A DNA stretch of 64,000 bases from Gulosibacter sp. 10 (GTDB lineage: Bacteria; Actinomycetota; Actinomycetes; Actinomycetales; Microbacteriaceae), in assembly GCF_900163695.1 (NCBI RefSeq), contig NZ_FUIC01000018.1, positions 1 through 64,000 on the forward strand, read 5' to 3'. Of the stretch, positions 36,076-44,605 are shown piece after piece (position 1 is the stretch's first letter; the number at the start of each line of letters is the position of its first letter). Both the position numbers and the translations under genes were made by a program. The notes beneath the pieces are model-generated. The model made no database searches, had not been told where the DNA came from, and saw only the letters and a list, made by a program, of their open reading frames with translations.

Positions 36076-36744
36076 TCAGCGCAGGCGCCGCACCAGCACG
36101 ACCCCGTCGACGACGGTGCCCGGCTCGCCGTCGGGCGTGGTGACCTCGCGGTCGCGGAGCTCGGCGAGCAGCACCTCCCAGGCGTCCGGATCGAGGTCGA
36201 GCGCAGCCAGATCCGACTCGGGCGTGGGGAAGGCGTAACCGTGGAGAGCCTCGTGATCGGCCCAGGCCGGCGCCGCCGCATGCGAGGTGACGAGGAGGCG
36301 CCCGCCGGGCGCGACGAATCCGGTCGCGCGGCGCAGGATCGCCTCGCGGGGGATGACGACGGGCCAGGAATGGAGGAACGAGCAGGTGACGAGGTCGAAG
36401 GGCTCCTCGGGGCTCCACTCCGCCAGGTCTCCGGCCTCGAAGCGCAGCGAGGCCTCCGAGATCCCCAGCTCGCGGGCGGCGGCACGGCCGCGCTCGGCGG
36501 CGGTGGGCGAGATGTCCACGCCCGTCGTCGTCCATCCTCGTCGGGCGAGCCAGGCGGCGTCGCCGCCCTCGCCGCATCCGAGGTCGAGGGCCCGGCCGGG
36601 CTCCAGCGGGGAGGCGACGTCCTCGAGCACGCGGTTGACGCGTCCCGACCAGAGCCGATCGAGCTCGGTGTAGCGCGACTCCCAGTACTCGGCCGGGGAG
36701 CGCTGCTCGGCCGGGGTCTGCTCCTCGGTCCGCGGATCAGCCAC
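36076..36744 (-). CDS. Class I SAM-dependent methyltransferase
   Basis: A 222-aa protein with motif I ALDLGCGEGGDAAWLA at about 52-67, motif II acidic GVDIS, and FDLVTCSFLHSW near 120. Similar small methyltransferases act on thiols, tellurite or metabolites (TehB-like); the substrate is unknown. ATG 36744 overlaps the upstream thioredoxin-reductase-like stop by 8 bp, so the two are coupled. Confidence 0.88.
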   Translation of the reverse strand: MADPRTEEQTPAEQRSPAEYWESRYTELDRLWSGRVNRVLEDVASPLEPGRALDLGCGEGGDAAWLARRGWTTTGVDISPTAAERGRAAARELGISEASLRFEAGDLAEWSPEEPFDLVTCSFLHSWPVVIPREAILRRATGFVAPGGRLLVTSHAAAPAWADHEALHGYAFPTPESDLAALDLDPDAWEVLLAELRDREVTTPDGEPGTVVDGVVLVRRLR

Positions 36745-37693
36745 GGCCGGCCTCCTGCGCCAGGTCGAAGTCCTCCTCGACGAGGAAGCCGTTGGCCGCC
36801 GCGCCCGCCGAGGCGCCCGCGCCGATGACCATGGGCACGTTCGCCATCGGGTTCACGACGTTCCCCGCCGCCCACACGCGCGCGTGGCTGGTCCGGCCCA
36901 TCGGATCCACGCCGAGGAAGGAGCCCATGCCGAAGGGCAGCTCCGCGCGGTCGAGCCCGAGGCGCTCGAGGAAGCCGTCGTGGGGCCGGGGGACGCCGGC
37001 GGTGAAGACCGCGTCGACCTCGATCTCGCGGCCGCCGGCCACGCGCACCGCGCGCAGCGCCCGGTCCTCGCCGAGCAGCGCCTCCACGGGATCGGGCACG
37101 ATCTCCACGCCCCGCGAGCGGAGCCGCGCCTCGAAGGCGGGATCGAGGTCGCCCAGCGCCGCGGAGAAGAGCACGACGCGCTCGCTCCACTGGCGCACCA
37201 TCGACGCCTGGTGCAGCGCCGCGGGCGAGGTGGCGAGTACGCCGAGCCGGCCGTCGGCGACCTCCCAGCCGTGGCAGTAGGGGCAGTGCAGCACGCTCTC
37301 GCCCCAGCGCTCGGCGAGGCCGGGAATCTCGGGCAGCTCGTCGTCGATGCCGGTGGCGACGACGAGCGAGCGGGCGTCGTGCGCGGCGCCGGCCTCGTCG
37401 ACGACGCGGAGGCCTCGGGGCAGCTCCTCGACGGAGTCGGCCCGGCCCTCGGCGAACCGCACGCCGTACTGCGCGGCCTCGTCCCGCCCCTTGCGCACGA
37501 GCTCGGACGGAGGCGTCCCCTCGTTGCCGAGCACGCCGTGCATGTGCTCCGCGAAGCGGTTGCGCGGGCTGCCCGCATCGAGCACGAGCACGCGCCGGCG
37601 GGCCCGGCCCAGCATGAGCGCGGCGGAGAGGCCGGCGGCGCTGCCGCCGACCACGATGGCATCCCATTCGGGCGTTGCGATCTCAGAATTCAT
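36737..37693 (-). CDS. Thioredoxin reductase-like FAD oxidoreductase
   Basis: A 318-aa flavoprotein of the thioredoxin-reductase fold: FAD-binding VVGGSAAGLSAAL, a redox CPYC at 137-140 in HCPYCHGWE, a second Rossmann region and C-terminal ARVWAAGNVVNP. CPYC in this position (instead of CATC) is typical of the low-molecular-weight homologues with unknown partner. ATG 37693 is preferred; TTG 37708 adds 5 residues. The control region is shared with the divergent cupin regulator. Confidence 0.88.
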   Translation of the reverse strand: MNSEIATPEWDAIVVGGSAAGLSAALMLGRARRRVLVLDAGSPRNRFAEHMHGVLGNEGTPPSELVRKGRDEAAQYGVRFAEGRADSVEELPRGLRVVDEAGAAHDARSLVVATGIDDELPEIPGLAERWGESVLHCPYCHGWEVADGRLGVLATSPAALHQASMVRQWSERVVLFSAALGDLDPAFEARLRSRGVEIVPDPVEALLGEDRALRAVRVAGGREIEVDAVFTAGVPRPHDGFLERLGLDRAELPFGMGSFLGVDPMGRTSHARVWAAGNVVNPMANVPMVIGAGASAGAAANGFLVEEDFDLAQEAGRG

Positions 37694-37771
37694 GCGAACG
37701 ATTCTCAACTAGTATCGGATGTACTGGCAACTACTCTTGCGGAAATGGCAAGACGGGGATCGGAGGGGCGG

Positions 37772-38326
37772 ATGCGGGATGAGCTGGCCGAGATCGGCGC
37801 GCGGCTGCGAGCGGTGCGGCGCTCGAGAGGGCTGACGCTCGAGGAGCTCTCGGAGCGGGTGGGCATCTCGCAGAGCACGCTCTCGCGGCTCGAGTCGGGC
37901 AAGCGGCAGGCCGGCCTCGAGCTGCTGCTGCCGCTGACGAGGCACCTCGGCGTGCGCATCGACGACCTGGTCTCGCCCGACTCGCCCGATCCGCGGGTCC
38001 GCAGGCCGGTCATCCACCGCGACGGGCTCGTCATCGCCCCGCTCGCGCCCGAGGGATCGCCGATCCACACCTACAAGATCACGTATCCGCCGGTGCGGGA
38101 GCTGCCCGAGCTGCGGGTGCACGACGGCTACGAGTGGCTGTACGTGCTGACCGGGAGGCTCCGGCTGCGGCTCGGCGGGCAGGAGCTCGTGCTCACGCGC
38201 GGCGAGGCCGCCGAGTTCGACACGCACGTGCCGCACGCCATGTCCGCGGCGGGTGGCAAGCCGGCCCAGGTGATCAGCATCTTCAACGACGCCGGCGCGA
38301 GGATGCACACCCACACCACGGAGTGA
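37772..38326 (+). CDS. XRE-family regulator with cupin domain
   Basis: A 184-aa protein: an N-terminal XRE helix-turn-helix (about 8-65, LRAVRRSRGLTLEELSERVGISQSTLSRLESGKRQ) and a C-terminal cupin_2 barrel (about 105-175, GYEWLYVLTGRLRLRLGGQE). It is a ligand-responsive repressor type (SutR/PuuR-like). ATG 37772 has GGAGGGG just upstream; ATG 37745 would add 9 residues and lacks a ribosome-binding site. It is divergent from the thioredoxin-reductase-like gene, which it probably regulates. Confidence 0.88.
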   Translation: MRDELAEIGARLRAVRRSRGLTLEELSERVGISQSTLSRLESGKRQAGLELLLPLTRHLGVRIDDLVSPDSPDPRVRRPVIHRDGLVIAPLAPEGSPIHTYKITYPPVRELPELRVHDGYEWLYVLTGRLRLRLGGQELVLTRGEAAEFDTHVPHAMSAAGGKPAQVISIFNDAGARMHTHTTE

Positions 38327-38410
38327 GCGCATCGCCGGCCGGCGGACTCGGGAGCCCTCGGCGAGGGCGTGCAGCAGGCCCCGCGTTCCACGGGACCGGT
38401 CGACTCGCCC

Positions 38411-38668
38411 TCAGCGGTACACCTCGCGTCGGTGGCCGACGCTCAGCACGAGGATCACCACTTCCGCATCGATGACTTCGTAGATCACTCGATGATCGCC
38501 GACGCGGATCCGCATTTCGCCGGCGCCGCCCTTCAGTCGTTGGCAGTCTTGCGGACGCGGGTCTTGCGAGAGCGCATCGATGGCGCGAAGGATGCGCCTG
38601 GCAGGTTCTCGATCGAGTCTTCGCAGCGTCTTCAGCGCGGATCGTGCGTAGCGGATCTCGTACTGCAC
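38411..38668 (-). CDS. RelE-family mRNA interferase toxin
   Basis: An 85-aa toxin: YEIRYARSALKTLRRLDRE, LKGGAGEMRIRVGDHRVIYEVID and VLSVGHRREVYR, the full RelE/StbE layout with C-terminal catalytic Arg/Tyr/His residues. It cleaves mRNA at the ribosome. The start is GTG 38668, 9 bp after the antitoxin stop. This module looks intact, unlike the RelE at 10662. Confidence 0.9.
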   Translation of the reverse strand: MQYEIRYARSALKTLRRLDREPARRILRAIDALSQDPRPQDCQRLKGGAGEMRIRVGDHRVIYEVIDAEVVILVLSVGHRREVYR

Positions 38669-38677
38669 GGGCAGTGC

Positions 38678-38926
38678 TCAGAGCCCGAACTCGGTCATGA
38701 CCTCGGAGTGCGACTCTCGCGCGGTACTTTCGTCCCGAGCCTCTGCCGCGGCACGAATATCGGCCTGGTCCTCAAGCGCTTGCAGTGCGCGATCGAAGAA
38801 TTCGGGAGAGACGACCACGGCGCGCCGCCCCACCCCTCGGGAGGTGATCTCGACAGGCTCGCGCTGCGCCGCCGCGATGTAGTCGCTCTGCCGCGCGCGG
38901 AACTGGGACAGCGTTATCGAAGTCAT
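38678..38926 (-). CDS. Phd/YefM-family antitoxin
   Basis: An 82-aa antitoxin with the N-terminal DNA-binding Phd fold (TSITLSQFRARQSDYIAAAQ, EPVEITSRGVGRRAVVVSPEFF) and an acidic C-terminal tail that neutralises RelE. ATG 38926 is chosen; TTG 38932 adds 2 residues. It heads the two-gene operon with operator CTTGTACAAG upstream. Confidence 0.9.
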   Translation of the reverse strand: MTSITLSQFRARQSDYIAAAQREPVEITSRGVGRRAVVVSPEFFDRALQALEDQADIRAAAEARDESTARESHSEVMTEFGL

Positions 38927-38941
38927 GAGCAAATGCTACAA

Positions 38942-38951
38942 CTTGTACAAG
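38942..38951. promoter_or_regulatory. Candidate antitoxin operator
   Basis: CTTGTACAAG is a perfect 10-bp palindrome 16 bp upstream of the antitoxin ATG, as expected for Phd autoregulation. A second TGTGCACA-like sequence follows. Confidence 0.6.
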
Positions 38952-39038
38952 ATGTGCACAATGGCGGTGCGGGCGCTGTTCGGCTCGGAGGCTCGCGGCG
39001 GACGCGCGCCGGCGAGCATCCGCGCCGACGCCCGCGGC

Positions 39039-39458
39039 TCAGTTCCGCGGGGCGAGGCCGGCGTAGAGCAGCTGGCCGGACTGCGGATCGCGCATCACGA
39101 GCACGCGCTCGCCCGTGCGGGGGATCTCGAGGCGCGAGACGAGCGCCTGGATCGCCACGTGCTGCTCGCCGAGCGCGAGGGTGAGCACGACGCTCGGGTT
39201 GTCGTTGATCGTCTGGCCGGTGTCCTGGAGCGCGACGACGGTCGCCTCCTCGGTGGGCACGCCCGCCGCCCGGAGGGAGGCGACGTGCTCGGCCTGGTGG
39301 ATCGAGGAGGTCGCCTGGCGCAGCGACTCCGCGGCCTCGTCGCCGATGAAGGCCCGGCTCATCTTGCCCATGAGGCCGCGGCCCTCGGCGATGTTCTCGG
39401 CCATCCGCAGCCCCTCGGCCTGACGCTCCTGCCGGCTCTTGCGGTTGAAGAGTCCCAT
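39039..39458 (-). CDS. Conserved hypothetical protein, unknown
   Basis: A 139-aa soluble protein with a basic helical start (GLFNRKSRQERQAEGLRMAEN), a middle helix, then a compact beta-rich end (VVALQDTGQTINDNPSVVLTLAL, VAIQALVSRLEIPRTGERVLVMRD and QLLYAGLAPRN). The C-terminal half resembles small domains that occur in actinobacterial secretion-linked or SHOCT-adjacent proteins; I do not name one. AAAGGAT precedes ATG 39458. It stands alone. Confidence 0.7.
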   Translation of the reverse strand: MGLFNRKSRQERQAEGLRMAENIAEGRGLMGKMSRAFIGDEAAESLRQATSSIHQAEHVASLRAAGVPTEEATVVALQDTGQTINDNPSVVLTLALGEQHVAIQALVSRLEIPRTGERVLVMRDPQSGQLLYAGLAPRN

Positions 39459-39548
39459 GATCGATCCTTTCGTGTTCGCTGCCGTCCCGGGCATCCGACC
39501 CGGGCTCGAATGCGAACCTACGCTGCTGCGGACTCTACCGATCACGAG

Positions 39549-40238
39549 TTACGCGTCCGCCAGCAGGGAGGCGAGCCCGGTGATGGTGGTGTCGACGGCG
39601 AAGCGGTAGTACTGCCGTCGGGCCTGCGCAGCGGTCGCACCGCCCTCGGCGAGGGGGCCGAGGAACTCCTGCCCCATGCTGCGCACGGATTCCGAGGCGG
39701 TGGCGAGATTTCGGAACTCCGCCATCATCGTCGCGTGATCGCGCGGCCCGTCCTCCTCGTGCTGCAGCCGGTCGTCGCCGATCGAGATCGTGAGCATCGC
39801 GGTGTTCAGCAGCAGCGCGTAGGCGAACGACGACCGCCGCCCGAATCCCGCCCGCTCGAGCAGGGCCATGCCGTGCTCGAGCGTGGGCAGCACCGCGGGG
39901 ATCGTCGGCCCGTGCATGAGCATCCACTTCGCCACCCCCGGGTACTCCTCCACGAGCGGGCCCGTGCCGTAGAGGAACTCGCGGAACCACTCCCGCCAGC
40001 CCAGCTCGGACGAGGGCGGCTCGATGCGCTCGAGCACCCCCTCGACCACCCGCCGGCACAGCTGGTCCTTGCCGCCCACGTGGTGGTAGATCACCGAGGG
40101 CGAGACGCCGAGCCGCCCGGCCAGGTCCCTGATCGACCAGCTCATGAGGTGCGATTCCCGGGTCAGCGCCGACGCCGCCGCGACGACCCGCTCGGGGGTC
40201 AGGCCGACGTGGAACGGGGCATCGGCTCGCTCGGTCAT
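39549..40238 (-). CDS. TetR-family regulator of the ABC/ECF locus
   Basis: A 229-aa regulator with a helix-turn-helix at about 15-60 (RVVAAASALTRESHLMSWSIRDLAGRLGVSPSVIYHHVGGKDQL) and a C-terminal TetR_C domain. It is divergent from the ABC gene at 40395 with a 156-bp control region that holds palindrome GAACACTGTTC and a Fur-like box. GAGGAG precedes ATG 40238. Confidence 0.88.
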   Translation of the reverse strand: MTERADAPFHVGLTPERVVAAASALTRESHLMSWSIRDLAGRLGVSPSVIYHHVGGKDQLCRRVVEGVLERIEPPSSELGWREWFREFLYGTGPLVEEYPGVAKWMLMHGPTIPAVLPTLEHGMALLERAGFGRRSSFAYALLLNTAMLTISIGDDRLQHEEDGPRDHATMMAEFRNLATASESVRSMGQEFLGPLAEGGATAAQARRQYYRFAVDTTITGLASLLADA

Positions 40239-40325
40239 CGGTCGCTCCTCGTCGAGTTGGGGCGGTCCAGGACATCGTAGGCCGCCGAATCTCCAAGACG
40301 CGCCGCCGGGTCTTGTGATCGATTA

Positions 40326-40336
40326 GAACACTGTTC
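40326..40336. promoter_or_regulatory. Candidate TetR operator
   Basis: GAACACTGTTC, a perfect palindrome around a single central base, midway between the TetR gene and the first ABC gene. Confidence 0.6.
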
Positions 40337-40346
40337 ATACTGGGTC

Positions 40347-40359
40347 GATAACCGTTATC
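40347..40359. promoter_or_regulatory. GATAACCGTTATC palindrome (Fur-like)
   Basis: A perfect 13-bp palindrome followed by ATAACCG, a partial repeat. It shares GTTATCA with the box at 23712-23728. It sits 35 bp before the ABC start codon, consistent with iron- or zinc-dependent repression. Confidence 0.6.
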
Positions 40360-40394
40360 AATAACCGTGCGATCGAATCAGTGAGGGGCGGCGT

Positions 40395-42188
40395 ATGGCT
40401 TCCGATTCCAGGAATCCGGGTTCCGAGTGGGCGAAGGGCGAGGAGTCGTTCTTCGAGCCCGTGAAGGGGAGCCTCGCGAGCATCGTCGTGCTGAGCCTCG
40501 TCGGCGCGGCGAGCGGCGTCGTGCCGTTCATCGCGATCGTCGAGCTCGCCCGCACGCTGCTGCCCGCGCTCGACGGGCAGCCGATCGACGCCGGCCGCGT
40601 ATGGGGCATCGTGATCATCGCGGTGGTCGCCCTGTTCGTGAACGTCGGCACGGCGTTCGGCGCCGGCGCCGTGGGGCACTTCGCGGACGCGCGCCTGCAG
40701 CTGTCGCTGCGGCGGCGGATCGTCCGGCACCTCCAGCGCCTGCCGCTGGGCTGGTTCGACCAGCGCTCCTCGGGCACCGTGCGGAAGCTGGTCGAATCGG
40801 ACGTCACCGCCCTGCACCAGCTCGTCGCGCACACCATCCAGGAGGTGCTCACCGCGGTCGCGGTGCCGGTCATCAGCCTGGTCTACCTCTTCGTCGTGCA
40901 GTGGCAGATGGCGCTCGCGGCGCTGGTGCCGCTCATCGTCACGGTGCTCCTCTACCCCGTGCTCATGCGGGGCAGCGCGGAGAAGTACCGGCAGTACGAC
41001 GAGGCGACCTCGGCGCTCGCGGGGGCGACCGTGGAGTTCGTGCAGGGCATCGCCGTGGTCAAGCGCTTCGGGCAGCTGGGCCGCAGCCACCGCCGCTACC
41101 GCGACGAGACGAAGCGGTACGTCCGCTTCGTGGGCGAGTGGACGGCGGAGACCGCGGTGGCCTTCACGATCATCGAGATCGTGACCTCCCCGGTCGTGGT
41201 GCTGGTCTGGCTGCTCGCCGCGGGCCTCTGGCTGGTGAACGCGGGCGCCGCGGCGCCGATCGACGTGCTGCCGGGCCTGCTGCTGGGACTCGGGCTCACC
41301 GGGCCGCTCATGAAGCTCGGGGCCTCGGGACAGTTCCTGCGCAACGCGACGAACGCCCGGAAGGCGCTCTCGGCGTTCTTCGCCCTGCCGCCGGTGCCGC
41401 AGACGGATGCGCCGCGCGCGCCGCAGGGGCATGACGTCGCGCTCGACGCGGTCTCGTTCGGCTACGACGCCGAGCACCCGGTGCTGCACGAGATCGGCGC
41501 CGCCTGCGCGCCCGGCACCGTCACCGCTCTCGTCGGCGCATCCGGCTCGGGCAAGTCCACGCTCGCGAAGCTCGTGCCCCGCTTCTACGACGCCGACGCC
41601 GGCCGGGTCGCGATCGGCGGCGCGGACGTGCGCGAGATCACCGGGGACGGGCTCTACCGGGAGGTCGGGTTCGTGTTCCAGGACGTGCAGCTGCTGCGCG
41701 CGAGCCTGCGCGACAACATCCGCCTCACCCGGCCCGACGCGAGCGATGACGAGGTGGAGGCCGCGGCCCGCGCGGCGCAGATCCACGCGCGCATCCTCCG
41801 CTTCCCCCGCGGCTACGATTCGGTCGTCGGCGAGGACGCGAACCTCTCCGGCGGCGAGGCGCAGCGGGTGACGATCGCCCGCGCGCTGCTCGCCGACGCC
41901 CCGGTGCTCGTGCTCGACGAGGCCACGGCCTTCGCCGACCCCGACTCGGAGGCGGCGATCCAGCAGGCGCTGTCGACGCTCGCCGCCGACCGCACCGTGC
42001 TCGTGATCGCCCATCGCCTGCACACCATCACCGGCGCCGACCAGATCCTCGTGCTCGACGACGGTCGCATCGTCGAGCGCGGCACCCACGCCGAGCTCGT
42101 CGCCGCAGGGGGGGGGCGCTTCGCCCGCATGTGGGCCGACTACCAGGCCAACCACGCCCGTTCGCTCCCGGAAGGAGCCGCATCGTGA
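40395..42188 (+). CDS. ABC half-transporter (exporter fold, YbtP/IrtA-like)
   Basis: A 597-aa protein with six helices (about 20-310), then an ABC domain: Walker A GASGSGKST near 383, Q-loop FQDVQLLRASLRDNI, signature LSGGEAQRVTIARALL, Walker B LVLDEAT, H-loop VIAHRLHTI. It pairs with the next gene. Pairs of this class are importers of metal chelates in the Ybt and Irt systems; here the ECF module and MFS protein that follow support uptake. ATG 40395 has GAGGGG upstream. Confidence 0.9.
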   Translation: MASDSRNPGSEWAKGEESFFEPVKGSLASIVVLSLVGAASGVVPFIAIVELARTLLPALDGQPIDAGRVWGIVIIAVVALFVNVGTAFGAGAVGHFADARLQLSLRRRIVRHLQRLPLGWFDQRSSGTVRKLVESDVTALHQLVAHTIQEVLTAVAVPVISLVYLFVVQWQMALAALVPLIVTVLLYPVLMRGSAEKYRQYDEATSALAGATVEFVQGIAVVKRFGQLGRSHRRYRDETKRYVRFVGEWTAETAVAFTIIEIVTSPVVVLVWLLAAGLWLVNAGAAAPIDVLPGLLLGLGLTGPLMKLGASGQFLRNATNARKALSAFFALPPVPQTDAPRAPQGHDVALDAVSFGYDAEHPVLHEIGAACAPGTVTALVGASGSGKSTLAKLVPRFYDADAGRVAIGGADVREITGDGLYREVGFVFQDVQLLRASLRDNIRLTRPDASDDEVEAAARAAQIHARILRFPRGYDSVVGEDANLSGGEAQRVTIARALLADAPVLVLDEATAFADPDSEAAIQQALSTLAADRTVLVIAHRLHTITGADQILVLDDGRIVERGTHAELVAAGGGRFARMWADYQANHARSLPEGAAS

Positions 42189-43954
42189 TCCGTCGTATGC
42201 TCCACTACTGCTCGCCCGAGGCCCGCCGGCTGGTCATCGCCGAGCTCGCGTTCGTCGTCGCCACCGCGGTGCTGCAGGGCGGCGCCTTCCTCATGCTCGT
42301 GCCGCTGCTGCGCGCGTTCTTCGCCGGAGACGGGGAGCTCGCGGGGCGCTGGACGCTCGCGGCCGTGGTCCTCGCCGCGCTCTACGCGATCTCGGCGTGG
42401 TGCGCGAGCCAGCTCGGGATGAAGGCCAGCGGCGCCGTGCTCGACTCGCTGATCACACGCCTGGGCGACCGGCTCGTCGAGCTGCCGGTCGCCTGGTTCG
42501 GGGCGGACCGCACCGGCCTGATCACCGGGATCGCGACGCAGGGCGCGATGTTCGTGTCGACCATGCCCTATGCGATCCTGCGGCAGATCCTCGTCGGCTT
42601 CATCACCCCGGCCACCGTGCTCGCGGGCATGTGGTTCTTCGACTGGCGGCTCGCGCTGGCCATGACCGCGATGGTGCCGGTGATCGCCCTCGGCTACCGC
42701 TGGCTCAGCCGGAAGATCGGCGAGGGCGATGCCGAGCACTCCCGGGCCGTCGCCGACGCCTCGAGCCGCGTCATCGAGTTCGCGCGCGCCCAGCCCGCGC
42801 TGCGCACGGCGGGAGACGCGTCCATCGCCGACCGCCTCGTCGAGGACGCGCTGCAGCACCAGCACCGCGTCTACCGGGGGATGCTCGTCACCGGCGGGGC
42901 GGGCATCGCCGCGTTCGCCGGCATCGTGCAGCTGTCGATCACGGTCGTGCTCGTCCTCGGCGCGCTCCTCGCGCTCGGCGGCAGCGTCGACATCCCCACG
43001 CTCATCGCGCTGCTCGTGCTCGGCGTGCGCTTCAACGAGCCGATCGTGCAGGCCGGGGACCTCGGCGGCGGCGTCTCGGTGGCCAAGACCACGATCGACC
43101 AGCTCGACGCCCTCGCCGCGGTCGAGGCGCTGCCCGAGCCGGAGCGGCCCGGAGAGCCCGCCGACTGGGGCGTCGAGTTCGACCGCGTGGCCTTCGGCTA
43201 CGGCGGCGAGCCGGTGCTCCGCGACCTCTCGTTCACGGCGCCCTCGGGCCGGATGACCGCGATCGTCGGCCCCTCGGGGTCGGGCAAGACGACGATCACG
43301 AAGCTCATCGCCCGCTTCTACGACCCCGAGGCGGGCACGGTGTCGATCGGCGGCGTGCCGCTGCCCGAGCTCGGCACGGACGTCGTCGAGGGCGCGGTGG
43401 CGCCGGTCTTCCAGGATGTGTACCTGTTCGACGACACGATCCTCAACAACGTGTGGATCGGCAACCCCGGCCTCGGCCGCGAGGAGGTCGTCGCGGCCGC
43501 GACCAGGGCGCGGGTCGACGAGATCGCCGCGCGCCTTCCCGGCGGCTGGGACGCCCGTGTCGGCGAGGGCGGCTCGAACCTCTCCGGGGGCGAGCGCCAG
43601 CGCATCTCCATCGCCCGCGCGCTGCTCAAAGACGCGCCCATCGTGCTCCTCGACGAGGCCACCGCGGCGCTCGACATCGGCAACGAGATCGCCATCGGCG
43701 AGGCCGTGGACGCGATCCGGCCGGACCGCACGCTCGTCGTGGTCGCGCACCGCCTGCAGACCATCATGACGGCCGACCGCATCGTGATGCTCGACGGCGA
43801 GGGCGGCATCCGCGAGGCGGGCACGCACGACGAGCTCCTGGCCGCGGGCGGCGCCTATGCGGGTTACTGGCGCGAGCGCGTCGACGCCGCGGGCTGGCAG
43901 CTCGCAGGCGGGGAGCGCTCTGACATTACGGAGAACGAGAGGAAGGCACGATGA
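42185..43954 (+). CDS. ABC half-transporter (exporter fold, YbtQ/IrtB-like)
   Basis: A 589-aa partner with Walker A GPSGSGKTT near 362, Q-loop FQDVYLFDDTILNNV, signature LSGGERQRISIARALL, Walker B VLLDEAT and H-loop VVAHRLQTI. The start is GTG 42185, overlapping the previous stop as GTGA with GGAAGGAG 7 bases upstream. Both ATP sites of the heterodimer look complete, unlike many asymmetric exporters. Confidence 0.9.
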   Translation: MIRRMLHYCSPEARRLVIAELAFVVATAVLQGGAFLMLVPLLRAFFAGDGELAGRWTLAAVVLAALYAISAWCASQLGMKASGAVLDSLITRLGDRLVELPVAWFGADRTGLITGIATQGAMFVSTMPYAILRQILVGFITPATVLAGMWFFDWRLALAMTAMVPVIALGYRWLSRKIGEGDAEHSRAVADASSRVIEFARAQPALRTAGDASIADRLVEDALQHQHRVYRGMLVTGGAGIAAFAGIVQLSITVVLVLGALLALGGSVDIPTLIALLVLGVRFNEPIVQAGDLGGGVSVAKTTIDQLDALAAVEALPEPERPGEPADWGVEFDRVAFGYGGEPVLRDLSFTAPSGRMTAIVGPSGSGKTTITKLIARFYDPEAGTVSIGGVPLPELGTDVVEGAVAPVFQDVYLFDDTILNNVWIGNPGLGREEVVAAATRARVDEIAARLPGGWDARVGEGGSNLSGGERQRISIARALLKDAPIVLLDEATAALDIGNEIAIGEAVDAIRPDRTLVVVAHRLQTIMTADRIVMLDGEGGIREAGTHDELLAAGGAYAGYWRERVDAAGWQLAGGERSDITENERKAR

Positions 43955-44592
43955 CCGAGCAGACCGCCCCGGGCGCCGCGAAGCACGATGGGAGCGCACG
44001 TGCACGCGCCACGCGCTTCACGGCCAGAGACCTCCTCAACGTCGCGATCTTCGCGGTGATCTACTTCGTGATCGTGTTCGTGATCGCCATGCTGGGGATC
44101 ATCAGTCCGATCGCGATGCTGCTCACACTGCCGCTCTCGGCGATCGCGGCGGGAATCCCCTACATGCTCTTCCTCACCCGGGTGCGCCACGCGGGCCCGG
44201 TCGCGCTGTTCGGGCTCGTCGTCGGCCTGCTGTACCTGATGGTCGGGCACCCCTGGGCGAGCACGCTCCTGACGATCGGCCTCTCGGTGCTTGCCGAGCT
44301 CATCCTCCGCGCCGGCGGGTACCGGTCCGCCTGGGCCGCGATCTGGGCATACACGGCGTTCTCCGCGTGGTTCCTCGGCCCCTGGATCCCGCTCTTCCTC
44401 GACCGCGAGGAGTACCTGCGCTCGAACGGCATGACGGCGATGGGCGCGGAGTACGTCGCCGCGTTCAACGAGACCGTCACCGTGCCGGCGGTGCTCGGCA
44501 TGGTCGTCCTCACGGTGCTCTGCGGGTTCCTCGGCGCGCTCCTGGGCACCCGGCTGCTCCGCAAGCACTTCGCCCGGGCCGGACTTGCCTGA
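43951..44592 (+). CDS. MptD-family ECF transporter S component
   Basis: A 213-aa membrane protein with about five helices: FTARDLLNVAIFAVIYFVIVF, the PIAMLLTLPLSAIAAGIPYMLF block and a GLLYLMVGHPW segment, matching the MptD/Trep_Strep group of S components. The substrate of this group is unproven; such genes often sit beside siderophore or YbtPQ-like ABC genes. It overlaps its neighbours (ATGA before). Confidence 0.82.
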   Translation: MTEQTAPGAAKHDGSARARATRFTARDLLNVAIFAVIYFVIVFVIAMLGIISPIAMLLTLPLSAIAAGIPYMLFLTRVRHAGPVALFGLVVGLLYLMVGHPWASTLLTIGLSVLAELILRAGGYRSAWAAIWAYTAFSAWFLGPWIPLFLDREEYLRSNGMTAMGAEYVAAFNETVTVPAVLGMVVLTVLCGFLGALLGTRLLRKHFARAGLA

Positions 44593-44605
44593 GCGGAGAG
44601 CCGTC

